A stretch of 64,000 nucleotides of DNA from Methylotenera sp. (GTDB lineage Bacteria > Pseudomonadota > Gammaproteobacteria > Burkholderiales > Methylophilaceae). Below are positions 6,882 through 16,146 of the stretch, piece by piece. The translations under genes and the position numbers were made by a program. A model generated the notes under the pieces. It was not told the DNA's origin. It ran no database searches and saw only the letters and a list, made by a program, of their open reading frames with translations. Each line of letters starts with the position of its first letter. The stretch's first letter is position 1. The stretch is taken from NCBI GenBank assembly GCA_030693535.1, contig JAUYAL010000026.1, positions 1-64,000 of the forward strand, written 5' to 3'.

Positions 6882-8654
6882 ATGTCCCTAGAACAAACCC
6901 TCACTAAGCTATTAACTTTTAATAACATCAACAGCTTATTGGTGTGCGAGGCCAGCTTAACAGAGCTGCGTGCTGCTGTCATCGAGAAAAAGAAAGACAA
7001 GCTGGTGGTGTCGCCCGAAATCATGCACAGTGATGCACCAGATTTTGTTGCGGCCATTACTGAAATTGCTCGTAAAGCAAAGCTCAAAGGTTGGAAAGGC
7101 AAGCATGCGATTTTGCTCACACCATCTGTGGTGACAAGCCCGCTCATGTTGCGTATCCCGCATAAACATAAAGTGCCGCTATTGCAGTTTGAAGAGGCTG
7201 TGCGTTGGGAAATAGACCCGATAATGCAACAGCAAAAACAAACGCTGTTATTAGGGCAGGTTCTGGTTGCTAATCGTTCTATAACCCCTGAGCAATTGAC
7301 TAAGTTGCTTGATGAACAAATAGGCTTTGATAGGAGCAAAAACCGTGAAGTGGTATACAAGCGTATTGCCGAGCTTGCCATTGAGCGTGGGCATCTTACA
7401 CCCAATCGCCTAGAGACTGCCGTAGCACGCCAGCACTGGTTTACCGATGAGCAAGACGACATTAAATGCGATTGGCATACCCTAAAAATTAGCGCCGATC
7501 TCGAGCCGGGTAATTTTCCTTGGTTGACTGCAGGCATCAACAAAGCCGTGTTGCGCAAATGGCAAGCCGCCTTTGCCCAGCAATCCATTAAGCTAGAGGC
7601 ATGTTACCCCTTAGTGGGAACAGCTTTGGGTTCAGCCGAGCTTGCGCCCAAGACTACCAAAGAAAAGGGTAAGTCGGGTAATGAGGTGGTGCTAGAATCA
7701 CATAGCCATAGCGTGGGGGTGGCATTGTTAGTCAATGGTGAGTTGTCGCAATTAATAACAGCACCATGCCACGCAGATAACCGCCTTTTGCAAATCAGTG
7801 ACCTATACCATAGATTGGGCGATACAACTTGGCAACGCGCACGCCTGCTTGATACAGCGAGCAAAAGTGAGCAAGACAGCACTGTTTTGAGTGAAGACAT
7901 TACCGAGTTGATTAACTTACCAGTTGAGTTGATTAACCAGCCTAACCGTAGTTGTGGTTTGTCTATGTTGGGTGCTGCTTCGCACTGTATGGGTATGCCA
8001 CGCGCGCGCAATGTGCAAGGGGTGTCGGTACATAACCCTTTACCCCCTTTGATGCAACGCTTTGAAGTGCGCACCATACTTACTTTGGTTGGTTTCATTT
8101 TATTACTTACCCTTATTGAGCTTGGCATGATGGGTAAACAGTTATGGATAGATTATCAAAATCACATTATTAAAGATGACTTGGCTAAAGTACATGCCGC
8201 CCAAAAAGAAATACAAGACAACATAAACCGTATCAAGGCACTAGAAACTGAAATGGAAGGTGTAGAGCTAAAGAGTAACGCACTTAAAAATATCCAATTG
8301 CTGTACGGTGAAAAGCTACCTCAGCAGAATGAAAACCTACAAGCTTTTTTAAAAGTATTTGAAACCACTGTAGATGAGAATGTGGTGTTTGATAAGGTGA
8401 CTGAGAATGGTATACGAGGTTTTAGCATTAACGCTTGGGCGTTGGACGAAATCTCGGCACAAAATTTTATTAAGCGATTTCAACTTGCACTTAACCCACT
8501 GGGCTACCGCCTAAAAGATATTACAGTTAGCCAGCAAACAGGCCGACTGGGCATGATAGGCAATGGTATTGCATTTAACGCTACCCAGCTAGATGACGAA
8601 AAGTGGGAAGCTTCAAAATCATTGCCAGTGACAGCAACCATCAGAAGAAGATAA
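6882..8654 (+). CDS. fused PilM/PilN-like (MshI/GspL-like) inner-membrane platform protein with MshEN-like motifs
   Basis: The 590-residue protein has a cytoplasmic part of about 395 residues, one membrane helix (about 398-417, ILTLVGFILLLTLIELG), a coiled-coil stretch (about 430-465) and a periplasmic domain. This is the order of PilM joined to PilN, as in MshI or GspL. The position before PilO-, PilB- and PilC-like genes supports a role in anchoring the assembly ATPase. The cytoplasmic part includes two 24-residue motifs at about 123-146 (LLGQVLVA..SITPEQL...L..Q) and 161-184 (RIAELAIERGHLTPNRL.....Q). These follow the pattern of the MshEN fold, which in ATPases such as MshE binds cyclic di-GMP. 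I know of no PilM family member where this is standard. The function of the motifs is inference. Confidence 0.7.
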   Translation: MSLEQTLTKLLTFNNINSLLVCEASLTELRAAVIEKKKDKLVVSPEIMHSDAPDFVAAITEIARKAKLKGWKGKHAILLTPSVVTSPLMLRIPHKHKVPLLQFEEAVRWEIDPIMQQQKQTLLLGQVLVANRSITPEQLTKLLDEQIGFDRSKNREVVYKRIAELAIERGHLTPNRLETAVARQHWFTDEQDDIKCDWHTLKISADLEPGNFPWLTAGINKAVLRKWQAAFAQQSIKLEACYPLVGTALGSAELAPKTTKEKGKSGNEVVLESHSHSVGVALLVNGELSQLITAPCHADNRLLQISDLYHRLGDTTWQRARLLDTASKSEQDSTVLSEDITELINLPVELINQPNRSCGLSMLGAASHCMGMPRARNVQGVSVHNPLPPLMQRFEVRTILTLVGFILLLTLIELGMMGKQLWIDYQNHIIKDDLAKVHAAQKEIQDNINRIKALETEMEGVELKSNALKNIQLLYGEKLPQQNENLQAFLKVFETTVDENVVFDKVTENGIRGFSINAWALDEISAQNFIKRFQLALNPLGYRLKDITVSQQTGRLGMIGNGIAFNATQLDDEKWEASKSLPVTATIRRR

Positions 8655-8665
8655 TTGGAGATTGC

Positions 8666-9424
8666 ATGGATTTAAATCGTTTATCCACCAAGCAGCAATG
8701 GGCTATCTTGATCACATTGGTTGTTCTTTTGGCTACCCCTTATGCCCTTAAACGCTTTTTGCCAGCGTACCAAACTTTGGTTGAAAATAATGAGCGACTA
8801 GCCAAAAACCAAGACACAATAAAAAACCCTAATTATCCAGAAAGTCCAGCAGAGGATGAAGATGATGTTCGTGCCAATTTAGAGGAGCTTCAGCAAAGTT
8901 TTGATGTGCTTAGCAACCAAACAGATGCCTTATTGAGGCGCATTGCGCCCATTGATTCTCAAGATGTCGTGCTTGAAATCTCTGCTGCCGCAAAGGTTAA
9001 CAATATCACCATCATTGAAAACGTACCTTATATCGTGCAACGTGTTGGTGCTAGCGCTAGCACCAATGCGCCAGTGGTAAGCACCCGAACAGAAAGACCA
9101 GATAGGGATGATCGTCGCGCACAACGCGCAGCCAACCGTGGATCAGCCCAACCCATGAGTGGTAAGGGAATAACGGGTGCTCCCCCAAGGGAGGGTGAGT
9201 TGATCTATGACATAGTGAATAAATTAGACCATGCTAGACCTTTACAAATGCTAGAGTTGCAAGGCACCTATTTTGGTTTAATGGCGTTTATTGAGTCTGT
9301 TAAAAACCTGCCTGTGCAAGTGACCTTGTTAAATGTGAATATTGACACTCAAGTGCAAGTTACGTCGCAAAATACGCAAGGGTTACCTCAATTGATTCGT
9401 GTGAGCTTGATTGTGGCCTTATAA
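8666..9424 (+). CDS. PilO/GspM-like inner-membrane protein
   Basis: This is a bitopic protein of 252 residues with a short cytoplasmic N-terminus, a membrane helix at about 12-30 (AILITLVVLLATPYAL), a coiled-coil region and a C-terminal ferredoxin-like region. These are the general features of PilO/GspM, which pairs with PilN/GspL in the alignment subcomplex. The frame is open further upstream, but ATG 8666 has TTGGAG at 8655-8660 directly after the stop of the preceding gene. A low-complexity Arg/Asp-rich linker (TERPDRDDRRAQRAANR) separates the two halves. Assignment is by topology and gene order; sequence identity to characterised PilO is probably low. Confidence 0.65.
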   Translation: MDLNRLSTKQQWAILITLVVLLATPYALKRFLPAYQTLVENNERLAKNQDTIKNPNYPESPAEDEDDVRANLEELQQSFDVLSNQTDALLRRIAPIDSQDVVLEISAAAKVNNITIIENVPYIVQRVGASASTNAPVVSTRTERPDRDDRRAQRAANRGSAQPMSGKGITGAPPREGELIYDIVNKLDHARPLQMLELQGTYFGLMAFIESVKNLPVQVTLLNVNIDTQVQVTSQNTQGLPQLIRVSLIVAL

Positions 9425-9426
9425 CC

Positions 9427-11091
9427 ATGGCATTAACCTCCGAACAATTATTAGATGCCGCGCTTAAAGTGGACATGATTCAGCGTGATACCCTGACGCA
9501 ACTCCGCAATGAAGCACGAAGGCGCCAAATTGATGTGCTTTTATTAGTGCAAGCGCATTACCGCTTGCCAAAAAATGCGTTTTATCGAGCAGCGGCAGAA
9601 CTGCGAGGCTTGCCCTTTTTGGAGATGGAACAGCTTACTCCCGATTTAAACGCTTTAAAAAAATTGCCACAAGCATTAATTAGGCGCAAAAACATTTTGC
9701 CTTTATTTGTTGAGGGTGAGGATGGTGTGCTGTTTTTGGTCACCGCTGACCCAGATGACCGCACTGGGATTGATACCAGCAAACGCCTGCTCAACCAAGC
9801 TGTGCAACTTGCACTCAGCGAGCCACGTTTAATCACTAAGGCTATTGACCGTGCTTATCAGTTGATGCAACAAGCCTCTATTGATTTAGATAGTGCGGTG
9901 CAACAAAGCGTGGATTTGGTGTCTTTGCTTGATACCATTTTTCGTGAGGCGTATTTTCGTCGTTCATCCGATATTCATATCATGCAAGACGAGCAAGGCT
10001 TGCGCGTGCGTTTGCGTGTAGATGGTAAATTGCAAGAGTACATCCCCGATACCTTGACTAATCACGATGTGGCGAATGGCTTGATATCACGTATTAAGGT
10101 GCTGGCTGACTTAGATATTTCAGAACAACGTGAACCGCAAGACGGTGGTCTAAGCTACAGGTTAGATTCGCCCGTAGATGCTGAGTTTAATGTGCGTGTG
10201 GCGACTGCCCCCACGCGCATAGGTGAGCGCGTGACCATGCGGATATTGGGGCAAGATGCTAAAGATTTGTCACTCGCTAAGATAGGCATGACAGAGGGAG
10301 ATTTAATTCTGTTTCAAGAGGCCATACGCAAGCCATTTGGCATGATTTTACTTACCGGACCAACTGGTAGCGGTAAATCCACTACATTATTTGCCGCATT
10401 GCGCGAGATTAGTACACCAGATATTAATATTTTAACCGTAGAAAACCCAATCGAGTATGTGATTGAAGGCGTTTCACAGGTGCAAACGGGGGCTAAAGTC
10501 ACTTTTGCAAGTGCCTTACGCTCTTTTTTACGCCATGACCCCGACGTGCTGATGGTAGGCGAGATACGTGATGAAGAAACTGCCGATGTTGCACTCAAAG
10601 CGTCTATGACAGGTCACTTGGTTTTTTCTACATTGCATACTAATACAGCGGCAGGCTCAATTACGCGGTTGGTAGACATTGGTTGTGAGCCGTTTTTGAT
10701 AGGTGCCACCATGAATGCGATAATTGCGCAACGCTTGGTACGTAAACTTTGTATGCATTGCCGTGTGCCATATGAGGCAAGTAATGAAGAAAAAACATTG
10801 ATGGCGCAACCACTGGATAAGAAAGTTACTTTGTATCGACCACAAGGTTGCGCCATATGCGATGGCACAGGCTACCGAGGACGCATGGGCTTATTTGAAA
10901 CCTTATGGTTTAACGAGGACTTAAGTAAAATGGTCTCCAAAGGCTGCTCTGAGGAAGAATTAGAATCTGTGGCACTTCCAAAAGCGAGATTGCGCTTAAT
11001 GTGGGATGACGGTGTGGCTAAAGTCATGGAAGGTCACACCACCTTGGCCGAAGTCCAAAAAGTGACGATAAAAAGGGTCATCAATGCTTAA
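9427..11091 (+). CDS. GspE/PilB-type secretion-pilus assembly ATPase
   Basis: This is a hexameric cytoplasmic ATPase of 554 residues that powers pilin polymerisation. After an N-terminal T2SSE_N/MshEN-like region come the Asp box area (REAYFRRSSDIHI), Walker A GPTGSGKST (about residues 311-319), the Glu of VENPIEY, Walker B DPDVLMVGEIRDEETA and the His box TGHLVFSTLHTN. Two CxxC pairs (CMHC near 442 and CAIC near 475) form the zinc site found in GspE/PilB but not in the retraction ATPase PilT. It starts 3 nt after the PilO-like gene and precedes the platform protein. Whether it serves a pilus or a type II-like secretion system cannot be told from the sequence alone. Confidence 0.92.
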   Translation: MALTSEQLLDAALKVDMIQRDTLTQLRNEARRRQIDVLLLVQAHYRLPKNAFYRAAAELRGLPFLEMEQLTPDLNALKKLPQALIRRKNILPLFVEGEDGVLFLVTADPDDRTGIDTSKRLLNQAVQLALSEPRLITKAIDRAYQLMQQASIDLDSAVQQSVDLVSLLDTIFREAYFRRSSDIHIMQDEQGLRVRLRVDGKLQEYIPDTLTNHDVANGLISRIKVLADLDISEQREPQDGGLSYRLDSPVDAEFNVRVATAPTRIGERVTMRILGQDAKDLSLAKIGMTEGDLILFQEAIRKPFGMILLTGPTGSGKSTTLFAALREISTPDINILTVENPIEYVIEGVSQVQTGAKVTFASALRSFLRHDPDVLMVGEIRDEETADVALKASMTGHLVFSTLHTNTAAGSITRLVDIGCEPFLIGATMNAIIAQRLVRKLCMHCRVPYEASNEEKTLMAQPLDKKVTLYRPQGCAICDGTGYRGRMGLFETLWFNEDLSKMVSKGCSEEELESVALPKARLRLMWDDGVAKVMEGHTTLAEVQKVTIKRVINA

Positions 11092-11132
11092 CGACGTCTA
11101 TAAGCTAATCAGCCAAGGGATAGCAAGATAAC

Positions 11133-12347
11133 ATGGCTAAGTTTGTTTACAGCGCTATTTACCCTGATGGCAAGCAACGCAAGGGCAGTATTGAGGCCAT
11201 GGATAAAGAGATGGCCAATAGCGCTTTACGTCAACAAGGCTTGTTTGTAGCTACTTTAACCGAAGCTGGAGGACTCGGTGGCAGTGGTGGTATAAAAGAG
11301 TTTATCGGCAGAAATACCTCACCCAAAAAAACAGAGTTGGTGTTTTTCTTTAAGCAATTAGCCTTTATGCTGCGCGCAGGCTTACCAGTGTTGCAAGCCT
11401 TGGAAATTTCTGTAAACCAATTTACTGGGCGTTTGCATTACGCCATCAAAGATATGATAGTGGAAATTCAGAATGGCAACCCTTTATCACGCGCAATGCG
11501 CAACCAAAAACTGGTCTTTCCTTCTATCGCGGTAAATTTGATGCTAGCCGCAGAAAGCACCGGTTCTTTAGACGCCGTAGCTCAGCGACTTGCTACTTAT
11601 CTGGAGAAAAAAGCGGCGCTCAAGTCAAAAACCATCACCGCAATGATTTACCCCACGATACTTTTGTTAGTGGCGACAGGCGTGGTGATTTTTTTAGTAT
11701 GGAAAATTATTCCGAAGTTTGCTAAGTTTTTGGAAGGAAAAGGTAGGGCGCTACCTCCATCAACCCAGTTTTTGATTGATGCCTCCGATTTTGCTGTTAA
11801 AAATGGTTTGTACATTTTTGCAGGAGTTGTGTTGCTAATGGTTGCCATTTTTGCATTTTATAAGACAGTGTATGGCAGGCTTGCATTAGATCGCTTTGTA
11901 CTGAAGGTGCCCGTGATAGGCAAGCTACTGATGAATGGCGCCATGGCAGAGTTTACGTGGTCACTTTCAATGATGTTACGCAGTGGCGTTACTGTGTTTG
12001 ACTCACTCAAAACTTGCGGCAATGTGATTGCAAATCGCTTTATCTCAAACAAAATCATTTACGCATCAGAACAAATCTTAGGTGGACGGGAATTATCGCA
12101 AAGCCTCAAGGGTGAAGAAATCCCCGACTTATTAGTGCAGATGACTACTGTGGGTGAAAAAACGGGTACGTTAGACCAAATCTTACAGGAGCTAGGTTTG
12201 TTTTATGAAGAAAGATTAGAAGAAAGTGTGAAGCGCCTGACCACCCTGATAGAACCCATGATGATTTTGACTATGGGGGTCTTGGTTGGCTTTGTTTATT
12301 ATGCATTTTTCCAAGCGCTATTCGCGTTGGCAGGAAAAGGAGGGTAA
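11133..12347 (+). CDS. GspF/PilC-type inner-membrane platform protein
   Basis: The 404-residue protein has the two repeated T2SSF domains: cytoplasmic helical bundles with signatures FFKQLAFMLRAGLPVLQALE (about 70-89) and FTWSLSMMLRSGVTVFDSLK (about 272-291), each followed by membrane helices. FYEERLEESVKRLTTLIEPM near the end is the family's C-terminal signature. It is the membrane platform against which the ATPase works. Cotranscribed with the genes on either side. Confidence 0.92.
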   Translation: MAKFVYSAIYPDGKQRKGSIEAMDKEMANSALRQQGLFVATLTEAGGLGGSGGIKEFIGRNTSPKKTELVFFFKQLAFMLRAGLPVLQALEISVNQFTGRLHYAIKDMIVEIQNGNPLSRAMRNQKLVFPSIAVNLMLAAESTGSLDAVAQRLATYLEKKAALKSKTITAMIYPTILLLVATGVVIFLVWKIIPKFAKFLEGKGRALPPSTQFLIDASDFAVKNGLYIFAGVVLLMVAIFAFYKTVYGRLALDRFVLKVPVIGKLLMNGAMAEFTWSLSMMLRSGVTVFDSLKTCGNVIANRFISNKIIYASEQILGGRELSQSLKGEEIPDLLVQMTTVGEKTGTLDQILQELGLFYEERLEESVKRLTTLIEPMMILTMGVLVGFVYYAFFQALFALAGKGG

Positions 12348-12351
12348 TTCA

Positions 12352-12783
12352 ATGAACGATAAAAAAGCATACTTGTGTTGGCTACTGATGGTGTTGAGTA
12401 CGACGACTTACGCCGCTAACAATAACATAGCGAAACCCCTCATTCAGCAAGCTCCTCGAGATCCATTTGCTACAACTGATAAAATGTACATGGAGGTGAA
12501 CAACCAAAGCTCGTTAAGAAACAACCCTTATGGCAGCTTTGTGCCAGGATATGGCATGCAAAATTCCCCCAAAATGAAGCTGAAAGGCTTTGTGGCTAAA
12601 AATAAATCACAGGCCACAGCATTGTTGGAGGTGGAAGGAGCGGGGGTGTACATGGTCTCCGCGGGGGATGAAATTGGCTTGCATATGATAGGCATGCAGA
12701 CTGTATTAAAAATTATTGAGGTGACTTCAAATGGGGTGAAGGTGCAACCCGGACATATCAATCAAGTGATTGTCGTTCGATAG
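12352..12783 (+). CDS. PilP/GspC-like periplasmic protein
   Basis: The protein has 143 residues with a signal peptide (LCWLLMVLSTTTYA, cleavage near residue 21) and no lipobox. A frame extends back to 12286, but ATG 12352 has the strong site AAAGGAGGG directly before it. The mature part carries the short motif APRDPF and then a compact beta domain beginning MKLKGFVAKNKSQATALLEV and ending GHINQVIVV. This is the pattern of PilP and of the GspC homology region, which contacts the N0 domain of the secretin. Its position directly before the secretin gene supports that role. Confidence 0.65.
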   Translation: MNDKKAYLCWLLMVLSTTTYAANNNIAKPLIQQAPRDPFATTDKMYMEVNNQSSLRNNPYGSFVPGYGMQNSPKMKLKGFVAKNKSQATALLEVEGAGVYMVSAGDEIGLHMIGMQTVLKIIEVTSNGVKVQPGHINQVIVVR

Positions 12784-12852
12784 AAACCGATTAAGTGTAA
12801 ATGCGTGCGTTAGAAAATCAGCACACTAAATGTAGTGAAATTTTATGAATGA

Positions 12853-15444
12853 GTGAGTGAACCAGTGTTGAATATCCAATTTAAAATGAAACCGCTAATA
12901 ATAGCTGTTATGGTTGCTTTTAGCAGCATTGGCTTTACTAGAGCCGCTTATTCTGATGACAATAAACCACAGCCAGGCGATAAAGGCTTGCAACGAGCCT
13001 CTACGGTGAAACAAAACCCGATGACGGGTAATTTGATTAAGTACACTGTCGCGAGAAAAAGCGATTTGCCTACAAAAGAGGTGATATCGACTGCAGTCAT
13101 TCATCCTGTGAAAAATAAACCGGCATCTGGTCAAGTGGTTGCTATAAAGTCTGAGTCGTTGGCATTAGGTGAAATAAAAGACCAAGACCTGATGATTGCG
13201 ACTGCCAATAAAGTGAATCCTATCACTGGTAAATCTGTTGAATACACAGTAAACAGGGTTAAGAATAACCCAAAACAAGCTCAGATTCAAGAGAGTGTTG
13301 ATATTCCCATGTCCAGTAAAACCATGAATATGCCTAGGCATGAAATGGCTATACCTGACCAACTATCTACCACCACAAATCTTAATGCGACTAATGTGAC
13401 TGAGCAATATGCAATGCAAGTAACAACAACATTAATGAAGCCAGCAACGCCAACGCTGCCAAGAACAATGTTAGCTGAAACAAAAGAAGTAAATACAGCA
13501 GAAACGCTCACCAAAGAAGAGATATTACTGCAGCAAATTAAAGCAAAAAAACAAGCCACTACTTCAGATGAGTTGCCGATGTTGCGCAATGAAAACATCG
13601 AAATGCAGTTGAGTAAGCCCAACAAAGCAGCAACCACAACTAGTGCAAAATCTAAAACTCGCACCGGTAAAATACCAACTGTCATGAATGCAAAACATGA
13701 ACGCATCATCAATCGTATGGAATTTAACCAAGCGGATATGTTAGACGTGGCAAGGGCATTAGCCGATTTTTCTGGCTTAAACTTTGTGGCGACAGAAGAT
13801 GCCTCAAAAAAGAAAATCACCGTTTTTTTGCAGGATATTTCGGTACAAAATGCCTTAGAAACCATTACCAAAAATGCAGGCTTATGGTACAGAAGGGACA
13901 AGGAGAGTGGTGCATACAGAATTATGACCACTAAAGAATACCAACAGGACTTGATCGTGTATCGCGAAGATACCACTCGCGTATTTAGCATGTTAAATCC
14001 AAACCCGATGATTATCGCGGGAGCTATTCGAGATTTGTATCCTACCCGAGTAATTTTGTCGTTTGGTATGCCTGATATGTCAACCATGGGAATGGGTGGT
14101 GGAGGCATGGGTGGCGGCGGCATGGGCGCTGGCCGTGGCGGCATGGGAGGCGGTATGCGTGGAGGTGGTATGGGTGGCGGTGGAATGGTGAATAGGCAAG
14201 GCATGGCTGGAGGTGGGATGCGTGGCGGTGGCGGTATGGGCATGGGCGGCATGGGCATGGGCGGTGGCGGTATGGGCATGGGTGGTGGCGGTATGGGCGG
14301 TGGCGGAATGGGCGGTGGCGGAATGGGCATGGGTGGCAACCAGATGAACGAAAATAATATCCTTCAAGAAAACATGACCGCTGATCAAATCAAGAGACTT
14401 AACGAAACCATTGATGAAAAAGGCGAAACTAATCTGAATGCAGAGGATTTAAAAGGCATCAATAATCGACAACAGCCGATTTTCATTACCATCAATCAAG
14501 AGCATGATTTAATGGTGGTGCGTACCAGCGATAACGAGATCATGCAAGAAATCGAAAGTCTAGTGAAAGAATTGAATAGACCCATAAAACAAGTCTTGCT
14601 TGAAATGAAAATTCTGTCGCTTGATGTAGGGGATGCGGCTAGACAATCGTTTGATTTAGATTTTATCCCTAATGGCAATACCGTAAACGGCCCGAATACT
14701 GACCAAGACAGAAACCCGCTATCTCTCGGTGCTGGCGTTAGAAGCGTTTTAGGATTAGGTAATTTTGCACTGGAAGGCGGTACTTTTATTTATCAATTCA
14801 TGAATGATAAAATCCGCGCCCGTATTCAATTGTTGCAAGAAAACAATCGTATCAATACCTTAAGTACGCCAATTTTACTCTCAAGCAATAACAAGCCAGC
14901 GCAAGTGTTTGTGGGAACTGAGCAAATCGTCACCACTGGCTTTAATGCGGTAGGCGGAACTGTAAATGGGTTTGCTGCCGCAGCACCTGCAATTATCCCG
15001 GTGACAGAAATGCGTAATATTGGTAACACGCTTATGGTCTTCCCAAAAATAAATACGGACAAAACGGTCACATTAACCATCATGCAGGATTCATCCTCGT
15101 TAATACGAGGTGGCAGCACTATTCCTGTTCCCGTTGGCAATACGATTCAAAGCTTTAACGTGGATTCGGTGCGTACCTCAAATATTAATGGCACAGTACA
15201 GGCTAAGGATGGCCTTACCATTGCTATTGGTGGCTTAATTGATACCAGTGATAGAGAAGAAGAGCAGAGCGTGCCTTTTGTGAGTAGACTACCGATTTTA
15301 GGGGAGTTATTTAAGCGCAAATTACAACAAAAAAGCAAACGTGAGCTCTTGTTGTTGATTACACCGCATATTATTGAAACCGCACACGAAGGTGAAGATT
15401 TAACACGTGATGCAATAGAGCCGCTCACCGGACAGGAATGGTAG
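12853..15444 (+). CDS. secretin (GspD/PilQ/MshL-like) with Gly/Met-rich insert
   Basis: This is the outer-membrane secretin of the machine, 863 residues. The start is uncertain: GTG 12853 opens the frame, while ATG 12886 starts a classical signal peptide (KPLIIAVMVAFSSIGFTRAA). The first 270 residues are Thr/Lys-rich and low in structure. An N0/STN-like domain lies at about 290-360 (MLDVARALADFSGLNFVA, then VFLQDISVQNALETI). Residues about 411-497 are almost only Gly and Met with a few Arg. The secretin core follows, with VPFVSRLPILGELFKRK and LLLLITPHII. No pilotin gene is evident unless the lipoprotein at 15478 serves. A Gly/Met-rich insert of this size is not a normal secretin feature. Confidence 0.88.
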   Translation: MSEPVLNIQFKMKPLIIAVMVAFSSIGFTRAAYSDDNKPQPGDKGLQRASTVKQNPMTGNLIKYTVARKSDLPTKEVISTAVIHPVKNKPASGQVVAIKSESLALGEIKDQDLMIATANKVNPITGKSVEYTVNRVKNNPKQAQIQESVDIPMSSKTMNMPRHEMAIPDQLSTTTNLNATNVTEQYAMQVTTTLMKPATPTLPRTMLAETKEVNTAETLTKEEILLQQIKAKKQATTSDELPMLRNENIEMQLSKPNKAATTTSAKSKTRTGKIPTVMNAKHERIINRMEFNQADMLDVARALADFSGLNFVATEDASKKKITVFLQDISVQNALETITKNAGLWYRRDKESGAYRIMTTKEYQQDLIVYREDTTRVFSMLNPNPMIIAGAIRDLYPTRVILSFGMPDMSTMGMGGGGMGGGGMGAGRGGMGGGMRGGGMGGGGMVNRQGMAGGGMRGGGGMGMGGMGMGGGGMGMGGGGMGGGGMGGGGMGMGGNQMNENNILQENMTADQIKRLNETIDEKGETNLNAEDLKGINNRQQPIFITINQEHDLMVVRTSDNEIMQEIESLVKELNRPIKQVLLEMKILSLDVGDAARQSFDLDFIPNGNTVNGPNTDQDRNPLSLGAGVRSVLGLGNFALEGGTFIYQFMNDKIRARIQLLQENNRINTLSTPILLSSNNKPAQVFVGTEQIVTTGFNAVGGTVNGFAAAAPAIIPVTEMRNIGNTLMVFPKINTDKTVTLTIMQDSSSLIRGGSTIPVPVGNTIQSFNVDSVRTSNINGTVQAKDGLTIAIGGLIDTSDREEEQSVPFVSRLPILGELFKRKLQQKSKRELLLLITPHIIETAHEGEDLTRDAIEPLTGQEW

Positions 15445-15477
15445 TTTTTTCACTTAAATTAATTTGAAAGACAATAT

Positions 15478-16146
15478 ATGAAATTTACTGGTTTGTTTTT
15501 GTTTGTTCTAACGTTTTTACTAACATCTTGTGCAACTTCAATACCTGAAGCTAGAAACTTTCAATCTAAGGCGCAAAGAAAAGCAATGGCAGTTCAGCAT
15601 TGGGGTGTTATTGCTTCAGATTCTGTTAATCAGACATTGTTGGCTTTGGCTAAGCAAGATACTTTAGCTGGAAAGACATTGTATATTTCAGATAACAGTA
15701 ATACTGAGTTTGGTCGAGCATTTCGTAAATATATGATTGCGGGATTGCTCGATGCGGGTAAGTCTGTTTCAGCAACTAAAGAGGGCGCTATTGAGGTAAG
15801 TTATGAGACTCAGGTCGTTCGTCATGCTTCATCCTTTGACCCGACAGCATTTGGATATAAGCCAGGAATAGCGACAGCTGGAGTTTCAGGATTCTGGATA
15901 CTACGTAATGCGCTAAAATCTTGGTCCTCTACTTCAGCTGGGATTGCCTCTGTTGCGGCGGCCGGCGCCTATGATACTTATAACGCAATCAATCCAGGTG
16001 AAACAGGTGTGGAATTGTTAGTTTCCACATCAATTATTCATGATAATCGATATGTTATGCTTAATGCCGATGCTTACTACATTGAAAAAGGGGAGGCTTT
16101 TTTGTTTGAGGGTTGCAAGGGAAAAAATAGAAGACTATGTCGATGA
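15478..16146 (+). CDS. uncharacterised lipoprotein
   Basis: The protein has 222 residues with a type II signal peptide ending in the lipobox LTSC (Cys18). The mature part has no family that I recognise. It contains a segment TLYISDNSNTEFGRAFRKYM (about 68-87) reminiscent of small alpha/beta periplasmic domains, a hydrophobic stretch (STSAGIASVAAAGAYDTYNA) and three Cys besides the lipidated one near the C-terminus. It starts 33 nt after the secretin gene in the same direction, so it could be cotranscribed and assist outer-membrane assembly, but this is only positional inference. Confidence 0.7.
   Translation: MKFTGLFLFVLTFLLTSCATSIPEARNFQSKAQRKAMAVQHWGVIASDSVNQTLLALAKQDTLAGKTLYISDNSNTEFGRAFRKYMIAGLLDAGKSVSATKEGAIEVSYETQVVRHASSFDPTAFGYKPGIATAGVSGFWILRNALKSWSSTSAGIASVAAAGAYDTYNAINPGETGVELLVSTSIIHDNRYVMLNADAYYIEKGEAFLFEGCKGKNRRLCR

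Noticed and set aside
13287..14339. Long minus strand frame rich in Pro, Met and Ile opposite the secretin
   Set aside because: It is the antisense image of the Gly/Met-rich repeat in the secretin gene; it has no family signature and no ribosome site.
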